From the NCBI GenBank assembly GCA_021815305.1, contig JAKAHC010000001.1, forward strand, positions 186,001 to 250,000: a DNA stretch of 64,000 nucleotides, read 5' to 3'. Positions 27,150-37,971 of the stretch are shown here, piece by piece (the stretch's first letter is position 1; every line of letters starts with the position of its first letter). Both the position numbers and the translations under genes were made by a program. The notes beneath the pieces are model-generated. The model was not told where the DNA came from, searched no databases, and worked only from the letters and a program-made list of their open reading frames with translations. The DNA comes from Deltaproteobacteria bacterium. GTDB taxonomy: Bacteria > Desulfobacterota > Deferrimicrobia > Deferrimicrobiales > Deferrimicrobiaceae.

Positions 27150-29714
27150 TCACACCTCGGGGTCCGGGGGCTCCCAGGTCAGGAGAAGGGGGGTCAGCGG
27201 GTTGACGAGATCGCGGTGCCGGGGCAGGATGCGCGCGGCGAACCCGAACCGGCCGCTCCCGGTGCACGGGATCTCGACCCGGAAGATCTCCTCGTCCCCA
27301 TCCCGCCCGTCGTGACGCGCCGGAAGGATCGTCCCCAGGCGGATCTGCCCTGACGCGTTGTAGGGCCCGGAATAGATCTCCACGGCAACGTCTTCGGGAG
27401 TGAGTTCCCCCAGGCGGACCCGGATGGCGACCCCCACCGCGTCCCCCACGCGCATGTCCTTGTGCGTCCGGATCTCCTCCACGCGGATCGACACGCCGGG
27501 CCACGCCGACGCGACCCTGGACCGCCAGGCCGCCAGTTCCCCGGCCGCGGCGAACCCGTCCTTCGAAAGACGCTCCATGGCGCGGTGGGCGGGGAGATAG
27601 GACTCCTCCGCGTACTCCTGGACCATGCGGTGGGTGTTGAAGAAGGCGCCGAGTTTCCTCATGGAGGCCTTCATCATCGTGATCCAGCCCCGCGGCAGCC
27701 CCCCGCGATCCCGTTCGTAAAACAGGGGAAGGATCTCGTTCTCCAAGAGGGTGTAGAGAGCCTCGCATTCCACGCGGTCCTGCTCCTCGGGGTCCCGGTA
27801 CGCCTCCCCGCTTCCGATCGCCCATCCGACCTCCGGCGCATACCCCTCGTCCCACCAGCCGTCAAGGACCGATACGTTCAGCGCACCGTTGGCGGCCGCC
27901 TTCATCCCGCTGGTCCCGGACGCTTCCAGCGGGCGCCGCGGGGTGTTCAGCCACACGTCCACCCCCTGGACCATGTACCTGGCCACGTTGATGTCGTAAT
28001 CCTCGATGAAGACCAACCGGTTCCGGACCCTGGGGTCGGAGGCGAAATGGATGACGGACCGGATGATCTCCTTCGCGGGAAGGTCCTGCGGGTGCGCCTT
28101 CCCCGCGAAGATGATCTGCACCGGGCGGGTTTCGTCCGTGAGGAGCCGGACCAGCCGTTCGGGCTGCTGGAAGAGCAGGTTGGCCCGCTTGTAGGTCGCG
28201 AACCGGCGGGAGAATCCGATCGTCAGGCATTCGGGGTTGAGCACCTCTTCGGCCGCGCGCTGGAACGCCACCCCCGCACCCTGCCGCTGAAGCTGGTTCT
28301 TCAGGCGCTTCCGGACGAAGAAGACCAGCCTCTCCCTCCGCGCCTGGTGGATCCTCCACAACTCGCCCGGCGGGATCGCCTCCACCCTGTCCCACACGGA
28401 ATGGTCCGCGGGCTTTTCGAGGAACCGGGGACCCATGTACCGCGCATACAGCTCCCCCACCTCGTGGCTGATCCAAGAGCGGGAGTGCACGCCGTTGGTG
28501 ACGCTGCGGATCGGAACTTCCGACTCGGGAAGCCCCGGCCAAAGCTCCTTCCACATCTTCCGGGATGTTTCCCCATGCAGCTTCGACACGCCGTTCGCGA
28601 AGGCCGACGACCTCAGGGCAAGCACCGTCATCCCGAACTCCTTCGACTGGGACGGCAACGCCTGCCCCATTGCAAGCACTTCCTCCCACGGCAAGCCCAG
28701 GGTGCGCACCTTCTGCTCCAGGTATTTCCTCAGGAGTTCCTGGTCGAACACCTCGTTCCCCGCGGGAACGGGGGTGTGGGTTGTGAAGACGCCGGAGGCG
28801 AACACCACCTCCCTCGCCTGGGCGAACGTGAGGCCTTGCGAGACCATCAGGTCCCGGATCCGCTCCACGATGAGAAAGGCGGAGTGCCCCTCGTTCATGT
28901 GGAAGACGGTGGGGGAAATCCCGACGGCCGCGAGGGCGCGCACTCCCCCGACGCCCAGCAGAATCTCCTGGCGGATCCGCATGTCGCGGTCCCCCCCGTA
29001 CAACGTCGAGGTGATCTCCCTGGAGCGCGCGGAGTTCGTTTTCAGGTTGGCGTCCAGAAGGTAGAGCGGGGTGCGACCGACGTCCACGCGCCACACCCGC
29101 GCGCGCACCGTCTCCCCGCCGATGTTGACCTGGATCTGCAGGGGGCGGCCGTCTTTCCCGGACTCCATCGTCACCGGCATGTTGTACCAGTCGTTGTCGG
29201 GGTACAACTCCTGTTGCCACCCGTCCAGGGACAGGACCTGGCGGAAATACCCTTTCTGGTAGAGAAGCCCGACGCCTACCAGCGGCACGCCGAGGTCGGA
29301 GGAGGATTTCAGGTGATCGCCGGAGAGGACCCCCAGACCCCCTGAATAGATCGGCAACCCCTCGTCGATTCCGAATTCGCAGGAGAAGTACGCCACGCGA
29401 AACCCCGCCTCGGGCCCGTACGACTCGGAGAACCACGACGGGCTTTTCAGGTACTCCTGGAGCGACCCGTAGACACGGTTCACGTTGGCGACGAAGCTCT
29501 CGTCTTTCGCCGCGGCCGCGAGGTCCGCGTTCGGCAGCGTCCCCAGCATCTGGACGGGGTTCTGGTACGCCCTCTCCCAGAGGGCGGGGTCCAGCCGGAT
29601 GAAGAGCTGCACCGCCTCCCAGTTCCACGAAAACCAGAGATTCCTTGCGATTTCCTGAAGCGGGGCGAGCTCCTTCGGGATGTTCGGCCGGACATGGAAG
29701 TGCCTGACGCGCAT
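27150..29714 (-). CDS. glgP: Alpha-glucan (glycogen) phosphorylase, DUF3417 type
   Basis: 854 aa cytoplasmic phosphorylase releasing glucose-1-phosphate from alpha-1,4-glucans. The N-terminal DUF3417 region (LQEIARNLWFSWNWEA) marks the short AgpA/Thermotoga-like type. PLP-binding K605 is in GTSGMKAAANGALN. Glucan-site segments such as HMNEGHSAFL and FTTHTPVPAGN are intact. ATG at 29714; GGAACC is a weak ribosome site. It has no glgC, glgA or glgB nearby, but fits functionally with the GH15 glucoamylase and trehalose-type genes further right. Confidence 0.95.
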   Translation of the reverse strand: MRVRHFHVRPNIPKELAPLQEIARNLWFSWNWEAVQLFIRLDPALWERAYQNPVQMLGTLPNADLAAAAKDESFVANVNRVYGSLQEYLKSPSWFSESYGPEAGFRVAYFSCEFGIDEGLPIYSGGLGVLSGDHLKSSSDLGVPLVGVGLLYQKGYFRQVLSLDGWQQELYPDNDWYNMPVTMESGKDGRPLQIQVNIGGETVRARVWRVDVGRTPLYLLDANLKTNSARSREITSTLYGGDRDMRIRQEILLGVGGVRALAAVGISPTVFHMNEGHSAFLIVERIRDLMVSQGLTFAQAREVVFASGVFTTHTPVPAGNEVFDQELLRKYLEQKVRTLGLPWEEVLAMGQALPSQSKEFGMTVLALRSSAFANGVSKLHGETSRKMWKELWPGLPESEVPIRSVTNGVHSRSWISHEVGELYARYMGPRFLEKPADHSVWDRVEAIPPGELWRIHQARRERLVFFVRKRLKNQLQRQGAGVAFQRAAEEVLNPECLTIGFSRRFATYKRANLLFQQPERLVRLLTDETRPVQIIFAGKAHPQDLPAKEIIRSVIHFASDPRVRNRLVFIEDYDINVARYMVQGVDVWLNTPRRPLEASGTSGMKAAANGALNVSVLDGWWDEGYAPEVGWAIGSGEAYRDPEEQDRVECEALYTLLENEILPLFYERDRGGLPRGWITMMKASMRKLGAFFNTHRMVQEYAEESYLPAHRAMERLSKDGFAAAGELAAWRSRVASAWPGVSIRVEEIRTHKDMRVGDAVGVAIRVRLGELTPEDVAVEIYSGPYNASGQIRLGTILPARHDGRDGDEEIFRVEIPCTGSGRFGFAARILPRHRDLVNPLTPLLLTWEPPDPEV

Positions 29715-29746
29715 GGTTCCACCCTCGAGAGGCGTTTTTAGGTACC

Positions 29747-29775
29747 AATAGATCCCAACCCGGCCGGTTCGTCAA
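29747..29775 (-). promoter_or_regulatory. Possible glgP promoter
   Basis: Minus strand TTGACG (29775-29770) and TCTATT (29752-29747) at 17-base spacing, about 33 bases before the start codon. The -10 is weak. Confidence 0.38.
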
Positions 29776-29836
29776 CGTCCGGAAGGTCGCCCCGGCACTA
29801 AAGGTTCCCGCCCGGAATGCCGAAAGAATCCAGGAG

Positions 29837-32350
29837 ATGAGTCCGTTCCCCCCCACTTCCTCCGCGGAAGACGCGGAAGCCGGGAGGCGCTCCGCGCCGA
29901 GAGAGGAGCCTCCCGTAACCTCCCGGGAAGAGGCCGGTTTCGTGACCATACCCCGCGCCAGGCTCGAAGACCTGCAGTACCGTGTGGCCGCGCTCTCCCG
30001 CGAGAAGGTCCGCCTCCTCCAGATCAACAAGGTCATGGGGCGGCTCAACGCCGTTTCCGGGCTGGAAAACGTCATCGGACTGTTCCTGAATCTCCTTGTG
30101 GAGATCTCGGACACCGGCTCGATCTCCCTGTACCACGTCGAGGAAGACCGGTGGCACGTCACCGAACCGTTCGGGGAGACGCGGGAGATCCGGGGGATTG
30201 ACGACCCGGTGGTCGCATCGGCCGTGCGGACCCGGGAGTTCGTGGAGTTCCTGCCGGAAACGCCCTCGGGGGAAGGTCCCGAGGCAATCCCCCACCCCGG
30301 CGCCACCTGGGTTTTCCCCCTCGTGGCGGGAGATACGGCCCTGGGCGCCGTGAAAATGGAGGGGATGCCGCTGAAGGGGGAAGAGGCGCATGAACTGCTG
30401 CTCCCCTTTTTCTGCCATGCCGCATTGGTGTTGAAGAACGAGGTGCAGAGCCTCCAGCAGCTGCGCGAGGCGAACCAGATCCTCTCCACCCTCATCGAGG
30501 CCTCCCCCCTTGCGATCGTGACCTTCGATCCGGAAGGAGTGGTCACGATGTGGAACCCCGCCGCGGAGCGGATCTTCGGCTGGACGGAAGAGGAGGCCGT
30601 CGGCAGGGGGCTCCCGTTCGTCCCGGCCGACAAGCAGGAGGAGTTCCGGAAGCTTCGGCGCCGCGCCCTGCACGGTGAAGTGTTCACGGAACCGGAACTG
30701 CACCGGCGGAAGGCCGACGGCTCCCCCCTGGTCGTCAGCGTGTCGACCTCCCCCCTTCGCCGCCCGGACGGGACGATCTACGGGATCATGTCGATCCTGA
30801 TGGACGTGACCGACCGAAAGGCCGCCGAGGAGTCGCGCGCGCGCCTCTCGATGGCGGTCGAGCAGGCGGGGGAATGCATCGTCGTCACCGACATCCGGGG
30901 TGCCATCCAGTATGTCAATCCCGCGTTCGAGCGGATCACGGGGTACGCACGCATCGAGGCGGTCGGCCAGAACCCGAAGATTCTGAAGAGCGGACAGCAT
31001 GACGAGGCGTTCTACCGGAACCTCTGGGAGACGATCGGGCGCGGAGAGATCTGGAAGGGCACCTTCATCAACCGGAGGAAGGACGGCACGCTCTACGAGG
31101 AAGACGCGCTGATCTCCCCCGTCCGGGACCCGTCCGGGCAGGTGGTGAACTACGTCGCGGTCAAGCGGGACGTAACCGACATGCGCCGGATGGAGGAGCG
31201 GCTGCGCCAGTCCCAGAAGATGGAGGCGGTGGGGAGGCTCGCGGGCGGCGTGGCGCACGACTTCAACAACCTGCTCACCGCCATCTCCGGCTACTGCGAC
31301 CTGCTGCTCCACCGCCTCCCCGAATACTCAACGCTGCGCAGGGACGTGGACGAGATCCGGCGGGCGGGGGACCGGGCGGCATCCCTCACGCAGCAGCTCC
31401 TGGCCTTCAGCCGCCGGCAGGTCCTCCAGCCGAAGGTGCTGGACCTGAACGTCGTGGTCACGAACATGACGCAGATGCTGCGGCGCCTGATCGGCGAGGA
31501 CATCGAGCTCTCCATGTCCCTGTGCCGGGACCTGGGCCACGTGAAAGCCGATCCCGGACAGATCGAGCAGGTGATCGTGAATCTTGCGGTCAACGCGCGG
31601 GACGCCCTGCCCGGCGGCGGCCGCATCACCGTTTCCACCGCCAACGTGGACATCCCCCCACGGGATGCCCCGGCGCACCCGGAGTCCCGCCCGGGGCCCC
31701 ACGTGCTCCTTTCCATGGAGGACACCGGTCACGGAATGGACGAGGAGATCCGTTCGCACCTGTTCGAGCCGTTCTTCACGACGAAGGAAAAAGGCAAGGG
31801 CACGGGGCTGGGACTGGCCACGGTCTACGGGATCGTAAGCCAGAGCGGGGGGCACATCCGCGTCGAAAGCGCCCCGGGCCGCGGATCCGTGTTCCAGGTC
31901 TACCTCCCCAGGGTCGAATCCCCGGGCGAGGGGATAAGTTCCGCTGCGGAGCCGGACCGCAGCGGGATCCCTTCCACGGGCACCGAAACGGTCCTCCTGG
32001 TGGAGGACGAGGAGGTCGTGCGCCTCCTCGCCCGGGAGATCCTGCGGATGAACGGGTACACGGTGCTCGAGGCCCGCCACGGGCGGGAGGCCCTGCTTCT
32101 GTCCGATGCCCACCAGGGCCCGATCCACCTGATGCTGACGGACGTCGTGATGCCGAAGATGAGCGGGAGGGAGCTCGCGGAACGCCTGGTGCCCAGGCGG
32201 CCGGAAATGCGGGTTCTCTACATGTCGGGGTACACCGATGACGCAATCGTGCGGCACGGCGTGCTGGAGGAAGGGATCGCCTTCCTCCAGAAACCGTTCA
32301 CCGCGCGGACCCTCGCCCTGAAGGTCCGGGAGGTCCTCGGCCCCGCTTGA
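29837..32350 (+). CDS. Hybrid histidine kinase (GAF-PAS-PAS-HisKA-HATPase-REC)
   Basis: 837 aa, soluble (no membrane helix). A GAF-like domain covers about residues 45-205, PAS1 about 215-325 and PAS2 about 335-450 ([20 protein letters not shown]), then HisKA with H474 in [16 protein letters not shown], the ATPase domain ([21 protein letters not shown]) and a C-terminal receiver with D769 in [11 protein letters not shown]. It probably relays to an unlinked output protein. ATG at 29837 directly follows AGGAG, an unusually short gap. Confidence 0.93.
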   Translation: MSPFPPTSSAEDAEAGRRSAPREEPPVTSREEAGFVTIPRARLEDLQYRVAALSREKVRLLQINKVMGRLNAVSGLENVIGLFLNLLVEISDTGSISLYHVEEDRWHVTEPFGETREIRGIDDPVVASAVRTREFVEFLPETPSGEGPEAIPHPGATWVFPLVAGDTALGAVKMEGMPLKGEEAHELLLPFFCHAALVLKNEVQSLQQLREANQILSTLIEASPLAIVTFDPEGVVTMWNPAAERIFGWTEEEAVGRGLPFVPADKQEEFRKLRRRALHGEVFTEPELHRRKADGSPLVVSVSTSPLRRPDGTIYGIMSILMDVTDRKAAEESRARLSMAVEQAGECIVVTDIRGAIQYVNPAFERITGYARIEAVGQNPKILKSGQHDEAFYRNLWETIGRGEIWKGTFINRRKDGTLYEEDALISPVRDPSGQVVNYVAVKRDVTDMRRMEERLRQSQKMEAVGRLAGGVAHDFNNLLTAISGYCDLLLHRLPEYSTLRRDVDEIRRAGDRAASLTQQLLAFSRRQVLQPKVLDLNVVVTNMTQMLRRLIGEDIELSMSLCRDLGHVKADPGQIEQVIVNLAVNARDALPGGGRITVSTANVDIPPRDAPAHPESRPGPHVLLSMEDTGHGMDEEIRSHLFEPFFTTKEKGKGTGLGLATVYGIVSQSGGHIRVESAPGRGSVFQVYLPRVESPGEGISSAAEPDRSGIPSTGTETVLLVEDEEVVRLLAREILRMNGYTVLEARHGREALLLSDAHQGPIHLMLTDVVMPKMSGRELAERLVPRRPEMRVLYMSGYTDDAIVRHGVLEEGIAFLQKPFTARTLALKVREVLGPA

Positions 32351-32466
32351 GGCGTCTCCCCCGCGCACCTGCGGTTCCCGCGCGGCGCGGAGCGATTTCA
32401 TCACGAAATTCCGTTTTGGGTGTATACATACTGGTTGTCGTGCGATCCTGCCCGGAGGTGCATGTA

Positions 32467-33582
32467 TTGTTCGACAAGAAGATCCGTCTGCGCTCCTTCC
32501 CCCGTTTCCTCGTCCTGCTCCTGCTGACGGGCTGCGGCGGCGGCGGGCCTCCGGCGGCGCACCCTCCGGAGGCCGTTCCCGTGACGATGGACGTCGCGAC
32601 CCGGAAGGATGTGCCCGTCCGGTTGCGGGCGATCGGGAGCGTAGAGGCGTACACGACCGTATCCGTCAAGACCATGGTGGGCGGGCAGATCGTGAAGGTG
32701 GGCTTCACAGAGGGACAGGACGTCCGGAAGGGCGACCTCCTGTTCGAGATCGACCCCGCCTCCTACCAGGCGGCGCTCCGATCGGCCGAGGCGACCCTCG
32801 CACGGGACCTCGCCCTGAAGGACAACGCGGAGAAGGACGTCCGCCGGTACCAGTCCCTTATCGGCAAGGACCTCGTTCCGCGGCAACAGTACGACCAGAT
32901 CGTTTCCAATGCCGCGGCCCTCGAAGCCACCGTCAAGGCCGGCGGGGCAGCCGTGGAAAACGCGCGGGTCCAGCTCGGCTACTGCTTCATCCGTTCTCCC
33001 ATCGACGGGCGCACCGGGAGTCTCCTCATCCAGGAGGGGAACGTCGTCAAGGCGAACGATCTCCCGCTCGTCACCATCAACCGGATCGTGCCCATCCGCG
33101 TCTCCTTTTCCATCCCCGAGCAGTCCCTGGCGGACGTCCGGAAACACCACGCCTCCGGCAAGCTGAAGGTCGAGGCGATCCCGCAGGACGGGAAGACCGG
33201 CCCCTCGTTCGGCTCTCTCTCCTTCATCGGGAACGCGGTGGATGCCGCCACCGGGACGATCCGGCTGAAAGGGACCTTTCCCAACACCGACCGGCGGCTG
33301 TGGCCGGGCCAGTTCACCAACGTCACCCTGACGCTGACCACGAGAGCGGGTGCCGTGGTCGTGCCCTCCCAGGCGGTGCAGACGGGGCAGAACGGGCAAT
33401 ACGTTTTCGTCGTCCGGCCCGACCGGACCGTGGAAGCGCGTACCGTCTCCACCGGCGAGGTTTTCGAGGGGAATACGGTCATCGAAAAAGGAATCCGGGC
33501 CGGCGAGAAGGTCGTGACCGACGGGCAGCTCCGGCTCGTCCCGGGCAGCAAGGTGGAGGAGAAACAGGGGACGGGCGGATAG
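32467..33582 (+). CDS. RND efflux periplasmic adaptor (HlyD/MFP lipoprotein)
   Basis: 371 aa. The TTG at 32467 has GGAGG eight bases upstream and gives a lipoprotein signal with lipobox LTGC (Cys 23). The barrel-sandwich (GQIVKVGFTEGQDVRKGDLLFEI), alpha-hairpin and beta-barrel domains of AcrA/MdtA-like adaptors follow, with IRSPIDGRTG as the second lipoyl half. It links the inner-membrane pump encoded 12 bases downstream to an outer-membrane channel, which is not encoded here. Confidence 0.92.
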   Translation: MFDKKIRLRSFPRFLVLLLLTGCGGGGPPAAHPPEAVPVTMDVATRKDVPVRLRAIGSVEAYTTVSVKTMVGGQIVKVGFTEGQDVRKGDLLFEIDPASYQAALRSAEATLARDLALKDNAEKDVRRYQSLIGKDLVPRQQYDQIVSNAAALEATVKAGGAAVENARVQLGYCFIRSPIDGRTGSLLIQEGNVVKANDLPLVTINRIVPIRVSFSIPEQSLADVRKHHASGKLKVEAIPQDGKTGPSFGSLSFIGNAVDAATGTIRLKGTFPNTDRRLWPGQFTNVTLTLTTRAGAVVVPSQAVQTGQNGQYVFVVRPDRTVEARTVSTGEVFEGNTVIEKGIRAGEKVVTDGQLRLVPGSKVEEKQGTGG

Positions 33583-33594
33583 CCGATCGCGACG

Positions 33595-36500
33595 ATGAAC
33601 ATCCCGGATCTTTTCATACGCCGGCCCGTCATGACGACCCTGCTGATGGGGGCGGCCCTCCTGTTCGGCGCCCTGGCGTACCAGCGCCTGCCGGTGAGCG
33701 ACCTCCCCAACGTCGACTTCCCGACGATCCTGGTCACCGCGAACCTCCCGGGCGCAAGCCCCGAGACGATGGCCTCCTCCGTGGCCACTCCCCTGGAGCG
33801 CCAGTTCACCACGATCGCCGGGCTGGACTCGATGGTCTCCAGCAGCGGCCTGGGCCTGACCCAGATCACGCTGACCTTCACGCTCGACAGGAACATCGAC
33901 GCCGCGGCCCAGGACGTCCAGGCGGCGATCACCAAGGCGGCGGCGTTGCTCCCGCCGGACATGTCGACCCCCCCTTCCTACCAGAAGGTCAACCCGGCGG
34001 ACCAGCCTGTCCTGTACCTCGCCCTGTACTCTCCGACCCTGCCGCTCTCGACGGTGGACGAGTACGCGGAAACGTTCATCGCCCAGCGGGTCTCGACCGT
34101 GAGCGGCGTCGCCCAGGTCCAGGTCTTCGGGTCCCAGAAGTACGCCGTACGGCTCCAGCTCGACCCGGATTCGATGGCATCGAGGGGGATCGGGATCGAC
34201 GAGGTGGAGCAGGCGGTCGCACAGGGAAACGTGAACCTCCCCACCGGCACCCTGTACGGACCGCACAAGGCGTTCACCGTGCAGGCGAGCGGGCAGCTCA
34301 CCGACGCCGCCGCGTACCGCCCCCTCGTCGTGGCGTACCGCAACGGGGCCCCCGTGAGGGTCTCGGATCTCGGGAACGCCGTGGACGGCGTCGAGAACGA
34401 CAAGATCGCCAGCTGGTACAACTCGACCCGGGCGATCGTGCTGGCCATCCAGAAGCAGCCGGGGACCAACACCGTGGAGGTGGTGAACGCCATTCGGCGG
34501 CTCCTCCCGACGTTCCGCGCGGAGATGCCCGCGTCGGTCGACCTCGCGATCCTCTACGACCGGTCCGTGTCGATCCGGGATTCGGTGCGGGACGTGAAAT
34601 TCACGCTGTTCCTGGCCATCTGCCTCGTCGTCCTGGTGATCTTCCTTTTCCTGCGCAACGTCTCGGCGACGGTGATCCCCAGCCTGGCGCTTCCGATGTC
34701 GATCGTCGGGACCTTCTCCGTGATGTACCTGCTCGGCTACAGCCTGGACAACCTTTCGCTCATGGCGCTGACGCTCTCGGTGGGGTTCGTAGTGGACGAC
34801 GCCATCGTCATGCTCGAGAACATCGTCCGCCACATGGAGCAGGGGAAATCGCCGCGCCAGGCCTCCTTCGACGGGTCGCGCGAGATCGGCTTCACCATCC
34901 TGTCGATGACGATTTCGCTGGCGGCGGTTTTCATCCCCATCTTCTTCATGGGCGGGGTCGTCGGGCGCCTCCTCCACGAGTTCGCCGCGACGATCATCGC
35001 GGCGATCCTCATCTCGGGCCTGGTCTCCCTCACCCTGACGCCCATGCTGTGCAGCCGGTTCCTCCGGCCGCCGGCGGCGGAGCGGCACGGCCGCATCTAC
35101 ACAGCCTCGGAACGCGTCTTCGACGCCATGCTCGCGGGGTACGACTGGAGCCTGACGCGCGTCCTGCGGCGTCCCCGGACCACGATCCTTTTGTCCGGCG
35201 CGCTCTTCGCCGCCACGGTCTACCTGTTCGCCTTCATCCCCAAAGGGTTCCTCCCCAACGAGGACATGGGGATGCTCTTCACCTTCACCGAGGCGGCGCA
35301 GGGGATCTCCTTCGACGCGATGGCGCGCCACCAGCAGGAAATGGCCGCGATCGTCAGGGCCGACAACAACGTGGACACCATCATGTCGAGCATCGGGGCC
35401 AGCGGTCCGAACGTGGCGGGAAACTCGGGGCGCATCTTCATCCGCCTGAAACCGAGGTCGGAGCGGGCGTTGAGCGCGGACGGGGTCATCCAGGAGCTCC
35501 GGCCGAAGCTGGCCGGGATCCCCGGGGTCCGAGCGTTCCTGCAGAATCTGCCCCCCATCCGCATCGGAGGCCAGCTCACCAAGAGCCAGTACCAGCTCAC
35601 GCTCCAGAGCCCGGACACGGGCGAACTGTACCGGATGGCCCCGATCCTCGAGGGGAAGCTGCGCGCCCTCCCGGGGCTGCAGGACGTGACGAGCGACCTG
35701 CAGATCGCGAACCCGCAGGTCAACGTGTCCATCGACCGGGACAAGGCGCGTTCGATGGGGGTCACCGCGGACCAGATCGAGAACGCGCTGTTCAGCGCCT
35801 ACGGGTCCCGGCAGGTCTCGACCATCTTCGCGCCCAACAACACGTACAAGGTCATCCTGGAGCTCCTCCCCCGCTTCCAGACCGACCCCGCGGCTCTTTC
35901 ACGGCTGTACGTCCGGTCCTCCTCCGGAGCGCTGGTGCCGCTGTCCGCCGTGGCCCGCCTGTCCCCGGGACTGGGCCCGCTCCTCGTGAACCACCTGGGC
36001 CAGCTCCCTTCCGTCACCCTTTCGTTCAATCTCCGGCCGGGGGTTGCGCTGGGAGACGCCGTGGCCGAGGTCGACAAGGCGGCGCGGGCCGCCCTCCCCG
36101 CGTCCGTCACCACGAGTTTCCAGGGAACGGCCCAGGCGTTCCAGGCGTCCCTGAAAGGGCTGGGGATCCTGCTGCTGATGGCGATCCTGGTCATCTACAT
36201 CGTCCTGGGGGTCCTGTACGAGAGCTTCGTCCATCCGCTGACCATCCTTTCCGGCCTGCCGTCCGCAGGACTCGGCGCGCTTCTCGCGCTCCTGATCTTC
36301 CGGATGGACCTGAACCTTTACGCATTCGTGGGCGTCATCATGCTGATCGGGATCGTGAAGAAGAACGCGATCATGATGATCGACTTCGCGCTGGAAGCCG
36401 AGCGGAACGAAGGGAAGGGCCCCACGGAGGCGATCCACGAGGGGTGCCTCATCCGGTTCCGTCCGATCATGATGACCACGATGTCCGCTCTCATGGCCAC

Positions 36501-36675
36501 CCTCCCGATCGCACTTGGGATCGGCGCGGGGGGGTCTTCGCGGATGTCGATGGGGATCTCCGTCGTGGGGGGGCTGCTGTTTTCCCAGATGATCACCCTC
36601 TACCTCACGCCGGTCGTCTACGTGTACCTCGACAAGCTGCAGTGGGCCGTCCTGGGCCGCCCCCGCAAGGCGTGA
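33595..36675 (+). CDS. RND multidrug efflux permease (HAE1/MdtBC-like)
   Basis: 1026 aa, full length. Twelve helices in the usual 1+5+1+5 order with two large periplasmic loops. The proton-relay pair is visible in TM4 (LSVGFVVDDAIVMLENI) and the TM10 lysine in IVKKNAIMMIDF. The N-terminus FIRRPVMTTLLMGAALLFG is typical. It forms a tripartite pump with the upstream adaptor. MdtB/MuxB-like sequence features suggest export of detergents, antibiotics or metabolites; substrates cannot be told from sequence. Confidence 0.95.
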   Translation: MNIPDLFIRRPVMTTLLMGAALLFGALAYQRLPVSDLPNVDFPTILVTANLPGASPETMASSVATPLERQFTTIAGLDSMVSSSGLGLTQITLTFTLDRNIDAAAQDVQAAITKAAALLPPDMSTPPSYQKVNPADQPVLYLALYSPTLPLSTVDEYAETFIAQRVSTVSGVAQVQVFGSQKYAVRLQLDPDSMASRGIGIDEVEQAVAQGNVNLPTGTLYGPHKAFTVQASGQLTDAAAYRPLVVAYRNGAPVRVSDLGNAVDGVENDKIASWYNSTRAIVLAIQKQPGTNTVEVVNAIRRLLPTFRAEMPASVDLAILYDRSVSIRDSVRDVKFTLFLAICLVVLVIFLFLRNVSATVIPSLALPMSIVGTFSVMYLLGYSLDNLSLMALTLSVGFVVDDAIVMLENIVRHMEQGKSPRQASFDGSREIGFTILSMTISLAAVFIPIFFMGGVVGRLLHEFAATIIAAILISGLVSLTLTPMLCSRFLRPPAAERHGRIYTASERVFDAMLAGYDWSLTRVLRRPRTTILLSGALFAATVYLFAFIPKGFLPNEDMGMLFTFTEAAQGISFDAMARHQQEMAAIVRADNNVDTIMSSIGASGPNVAGNSGRIFIRLKPRSERALSADGVIQELRPKLAGIPGVRAFLQNLPPIRIGGQLTKSQYQLTLQSPDTGELYRMAPILEGKLRALPGLQDVTSDLQIANPQVNVSIDRDKARSMGVTADQIENALFSAYGSRQVSTIFAPNNTYKVILELLPRFQTDPAALSRLYVRSSSGALVPLSAVARLSPGLGPLLVNHLGQLPSVTLSFNLRPGVALGDAVAEVDKAARAALPASVTTSFQGTAQAFQASLKGLGILLLMAILVIYIVLGVLYESFVHPLTILSGLPSAGLGALLALLIFRMDLNLYAFVGVIMLIGIVKKNAIMMIDFALEAERNEGKGPTEAIHEGCLIRFRPIMMTTMSALMATLPIALGIGAGGSSRMSMGISVVGGLLFSQMITLYLTPVVYVYLDKLQWAVLGRPRKA

Positions 36676-36732
36676 GCCGCGGCGTTCGAATGCTGCCGTA
36701 TTCATGAATCGAAGCACTCGGGCGGCCGGGCG

Positions 36733-37971
36733 TCACATGTAGATGATCCGTTCGCCGTCCCCCTGGAGGACCGCCAGGATCAGGGTGAGGTAATCCCGAA
36801 GGTGCCGCGTCAGCAGGTAGTTTTCGCGGACGAATTCGCGGCCCGTTTCCCCGATGGATCGGATCCGCTCCCGGTGGTGAAGCAGGTAACGGATCCTGTG
36901 GGCGGCCCCTTCGGGGGTGTTCACAAGAAAGCCGGTGTGGTGGTTCACCACCTGGAGGCGGATGCCGCCGACGTCGCCGCCGATGACCGGTTTCCCCTTC
37001 CACATGCCTTCCGTCACCGTCAGCCCGAACCCCTCCCGCGTCGATTTCTGCAGGACGATGTCGGCCAGCCGCTGGAGCGCGTTGATGGTGGTGTGGGCAT
37101 CCGGCGGCAGGAGGAGGACGTGGATGTCGGGGTCGCCTTCCGCCGCCTCCGTCACGTCGTCGAACACGGCCTTCCCTTCCGGGTCGTCCGTCGCGCCTCC
37201 CCCCGCGAGGACCAACTGGACGGGAGCCACCTTCCGCACCATCTTGTAGGCGGCGATCACGCCGACCGGGTCCTTGAAGCGGTCGAACCGCGAAACCTGC
37301 ACGAGCAGGGGGCGGGCGGGGTCCAGCCCGAACTTCCCCCGCACGGCCTCGAGCTCCGTCGCGTCGATGTCCCGGTTCTTCTCGCTCAAGGGGTCGATGC
37401 TCGGCGGAACCAGGAACTGGGGATGCGGCAGGGGCTGGGCGAATTCGGCCATCGAGAAGATGCTCGCGTCGTACTTTCCCACGATGGAGCGAAGGACCTT
37501 CCACACGGGGCGGAAGGGCCGGCTGACGTCGATGTGGGCGCGCCAGATCCACTTCCCCTTCCTCCCCTCGCAAAGAGGGAGCAGGTATGCCGGCTGGGGG
37601 TCGTGGACGACGACGATATCCGCATCGGAAAGGGTACCGCGCAGCGTTTCGAGGTTCTCCGCATTCACGTCATGGTAGATCTTCCAGTCCTTCCCGTTGA
37701 CCGCGACGATGCCGCCCTGCAGGGCGTTGTGGATGGACTTGGTGATCTCGAAGAAACGGGGCGTGCCGCGGAGGACCTCCCAGGAGGCGTCGAGCCCCAA
37801 CTCGAGCATGAGGGGGATCATCCATCCGAGGATCTCGGCCACCCCTCCTCCTTCCCGCGTGGAGTTGACGTGGACGATCCGGATCCCGCGCAGTTTTTCC
37901 CCGATCTGCCGGATCTGCCGCGTGACGGACGATCCGACGATCTCTTCGTAGGCGGAGAGGGGGGCGCTCAT
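36733..37971 (-). CDS. GT4 trehalose synthase-like glycosyltransferase (TreT type)
   Basis: 412 aa. The N-terminal VHVNSTREGGGVAEIL and the W-x-AHID-x-S segment are typical of TreT/trehalose-phosphorylase-like GT4 enzymes; FDRFKDPVGVIAAYK, LLLPPDAHTTINALQRLADIV and STREGFGLTVTEGMWKGKPV build the donor site. It probably joins an NDP-sugar to a sugar or sugar phosphate. ATG at 37971 overlaps the stop of the DUF5752 gene. As last gene of the four-gene unit with OtsB it likely makes trehalose or a related solute; no OtsA is present. Confidence 0.85.
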   Translation of the reverse strand: MSAPLSAYEEIVGSSVTRQIRQIGEKLRGIRIVHVNSTREGGGVAEILGWMIPLMLELGLDASWEVLRGTPRFFEITKSIHNALQGGIVAVNGKDWKIYHDVNAENLETLRGTLSDADIVVVHDPQPAYLLPLCEGRKGKWIWRAHIDVSRPFRPVWKVLRSIVGKYDASIFSMAEFAQPLPHPQFLVPPSIDPLSEKNRDIDATELEAVRGKFGLDPARPLLVQVSRFDRFKDPVGVIAAYKMVRKVAPVQLVLAGGGATDDPEGKAVFDDVTEAAEGDPDIHVLLLPPDAHTTINALQRLADIVLQKSTREGFGLTVTEGMWKGKPVIGGDVGGIRLQVVNHHTGFLVNTPEGAAHRIRYLLHHRERIRSIGETGREFVRENYLLTRHLRDYLTLILAVLQGDGERIIYM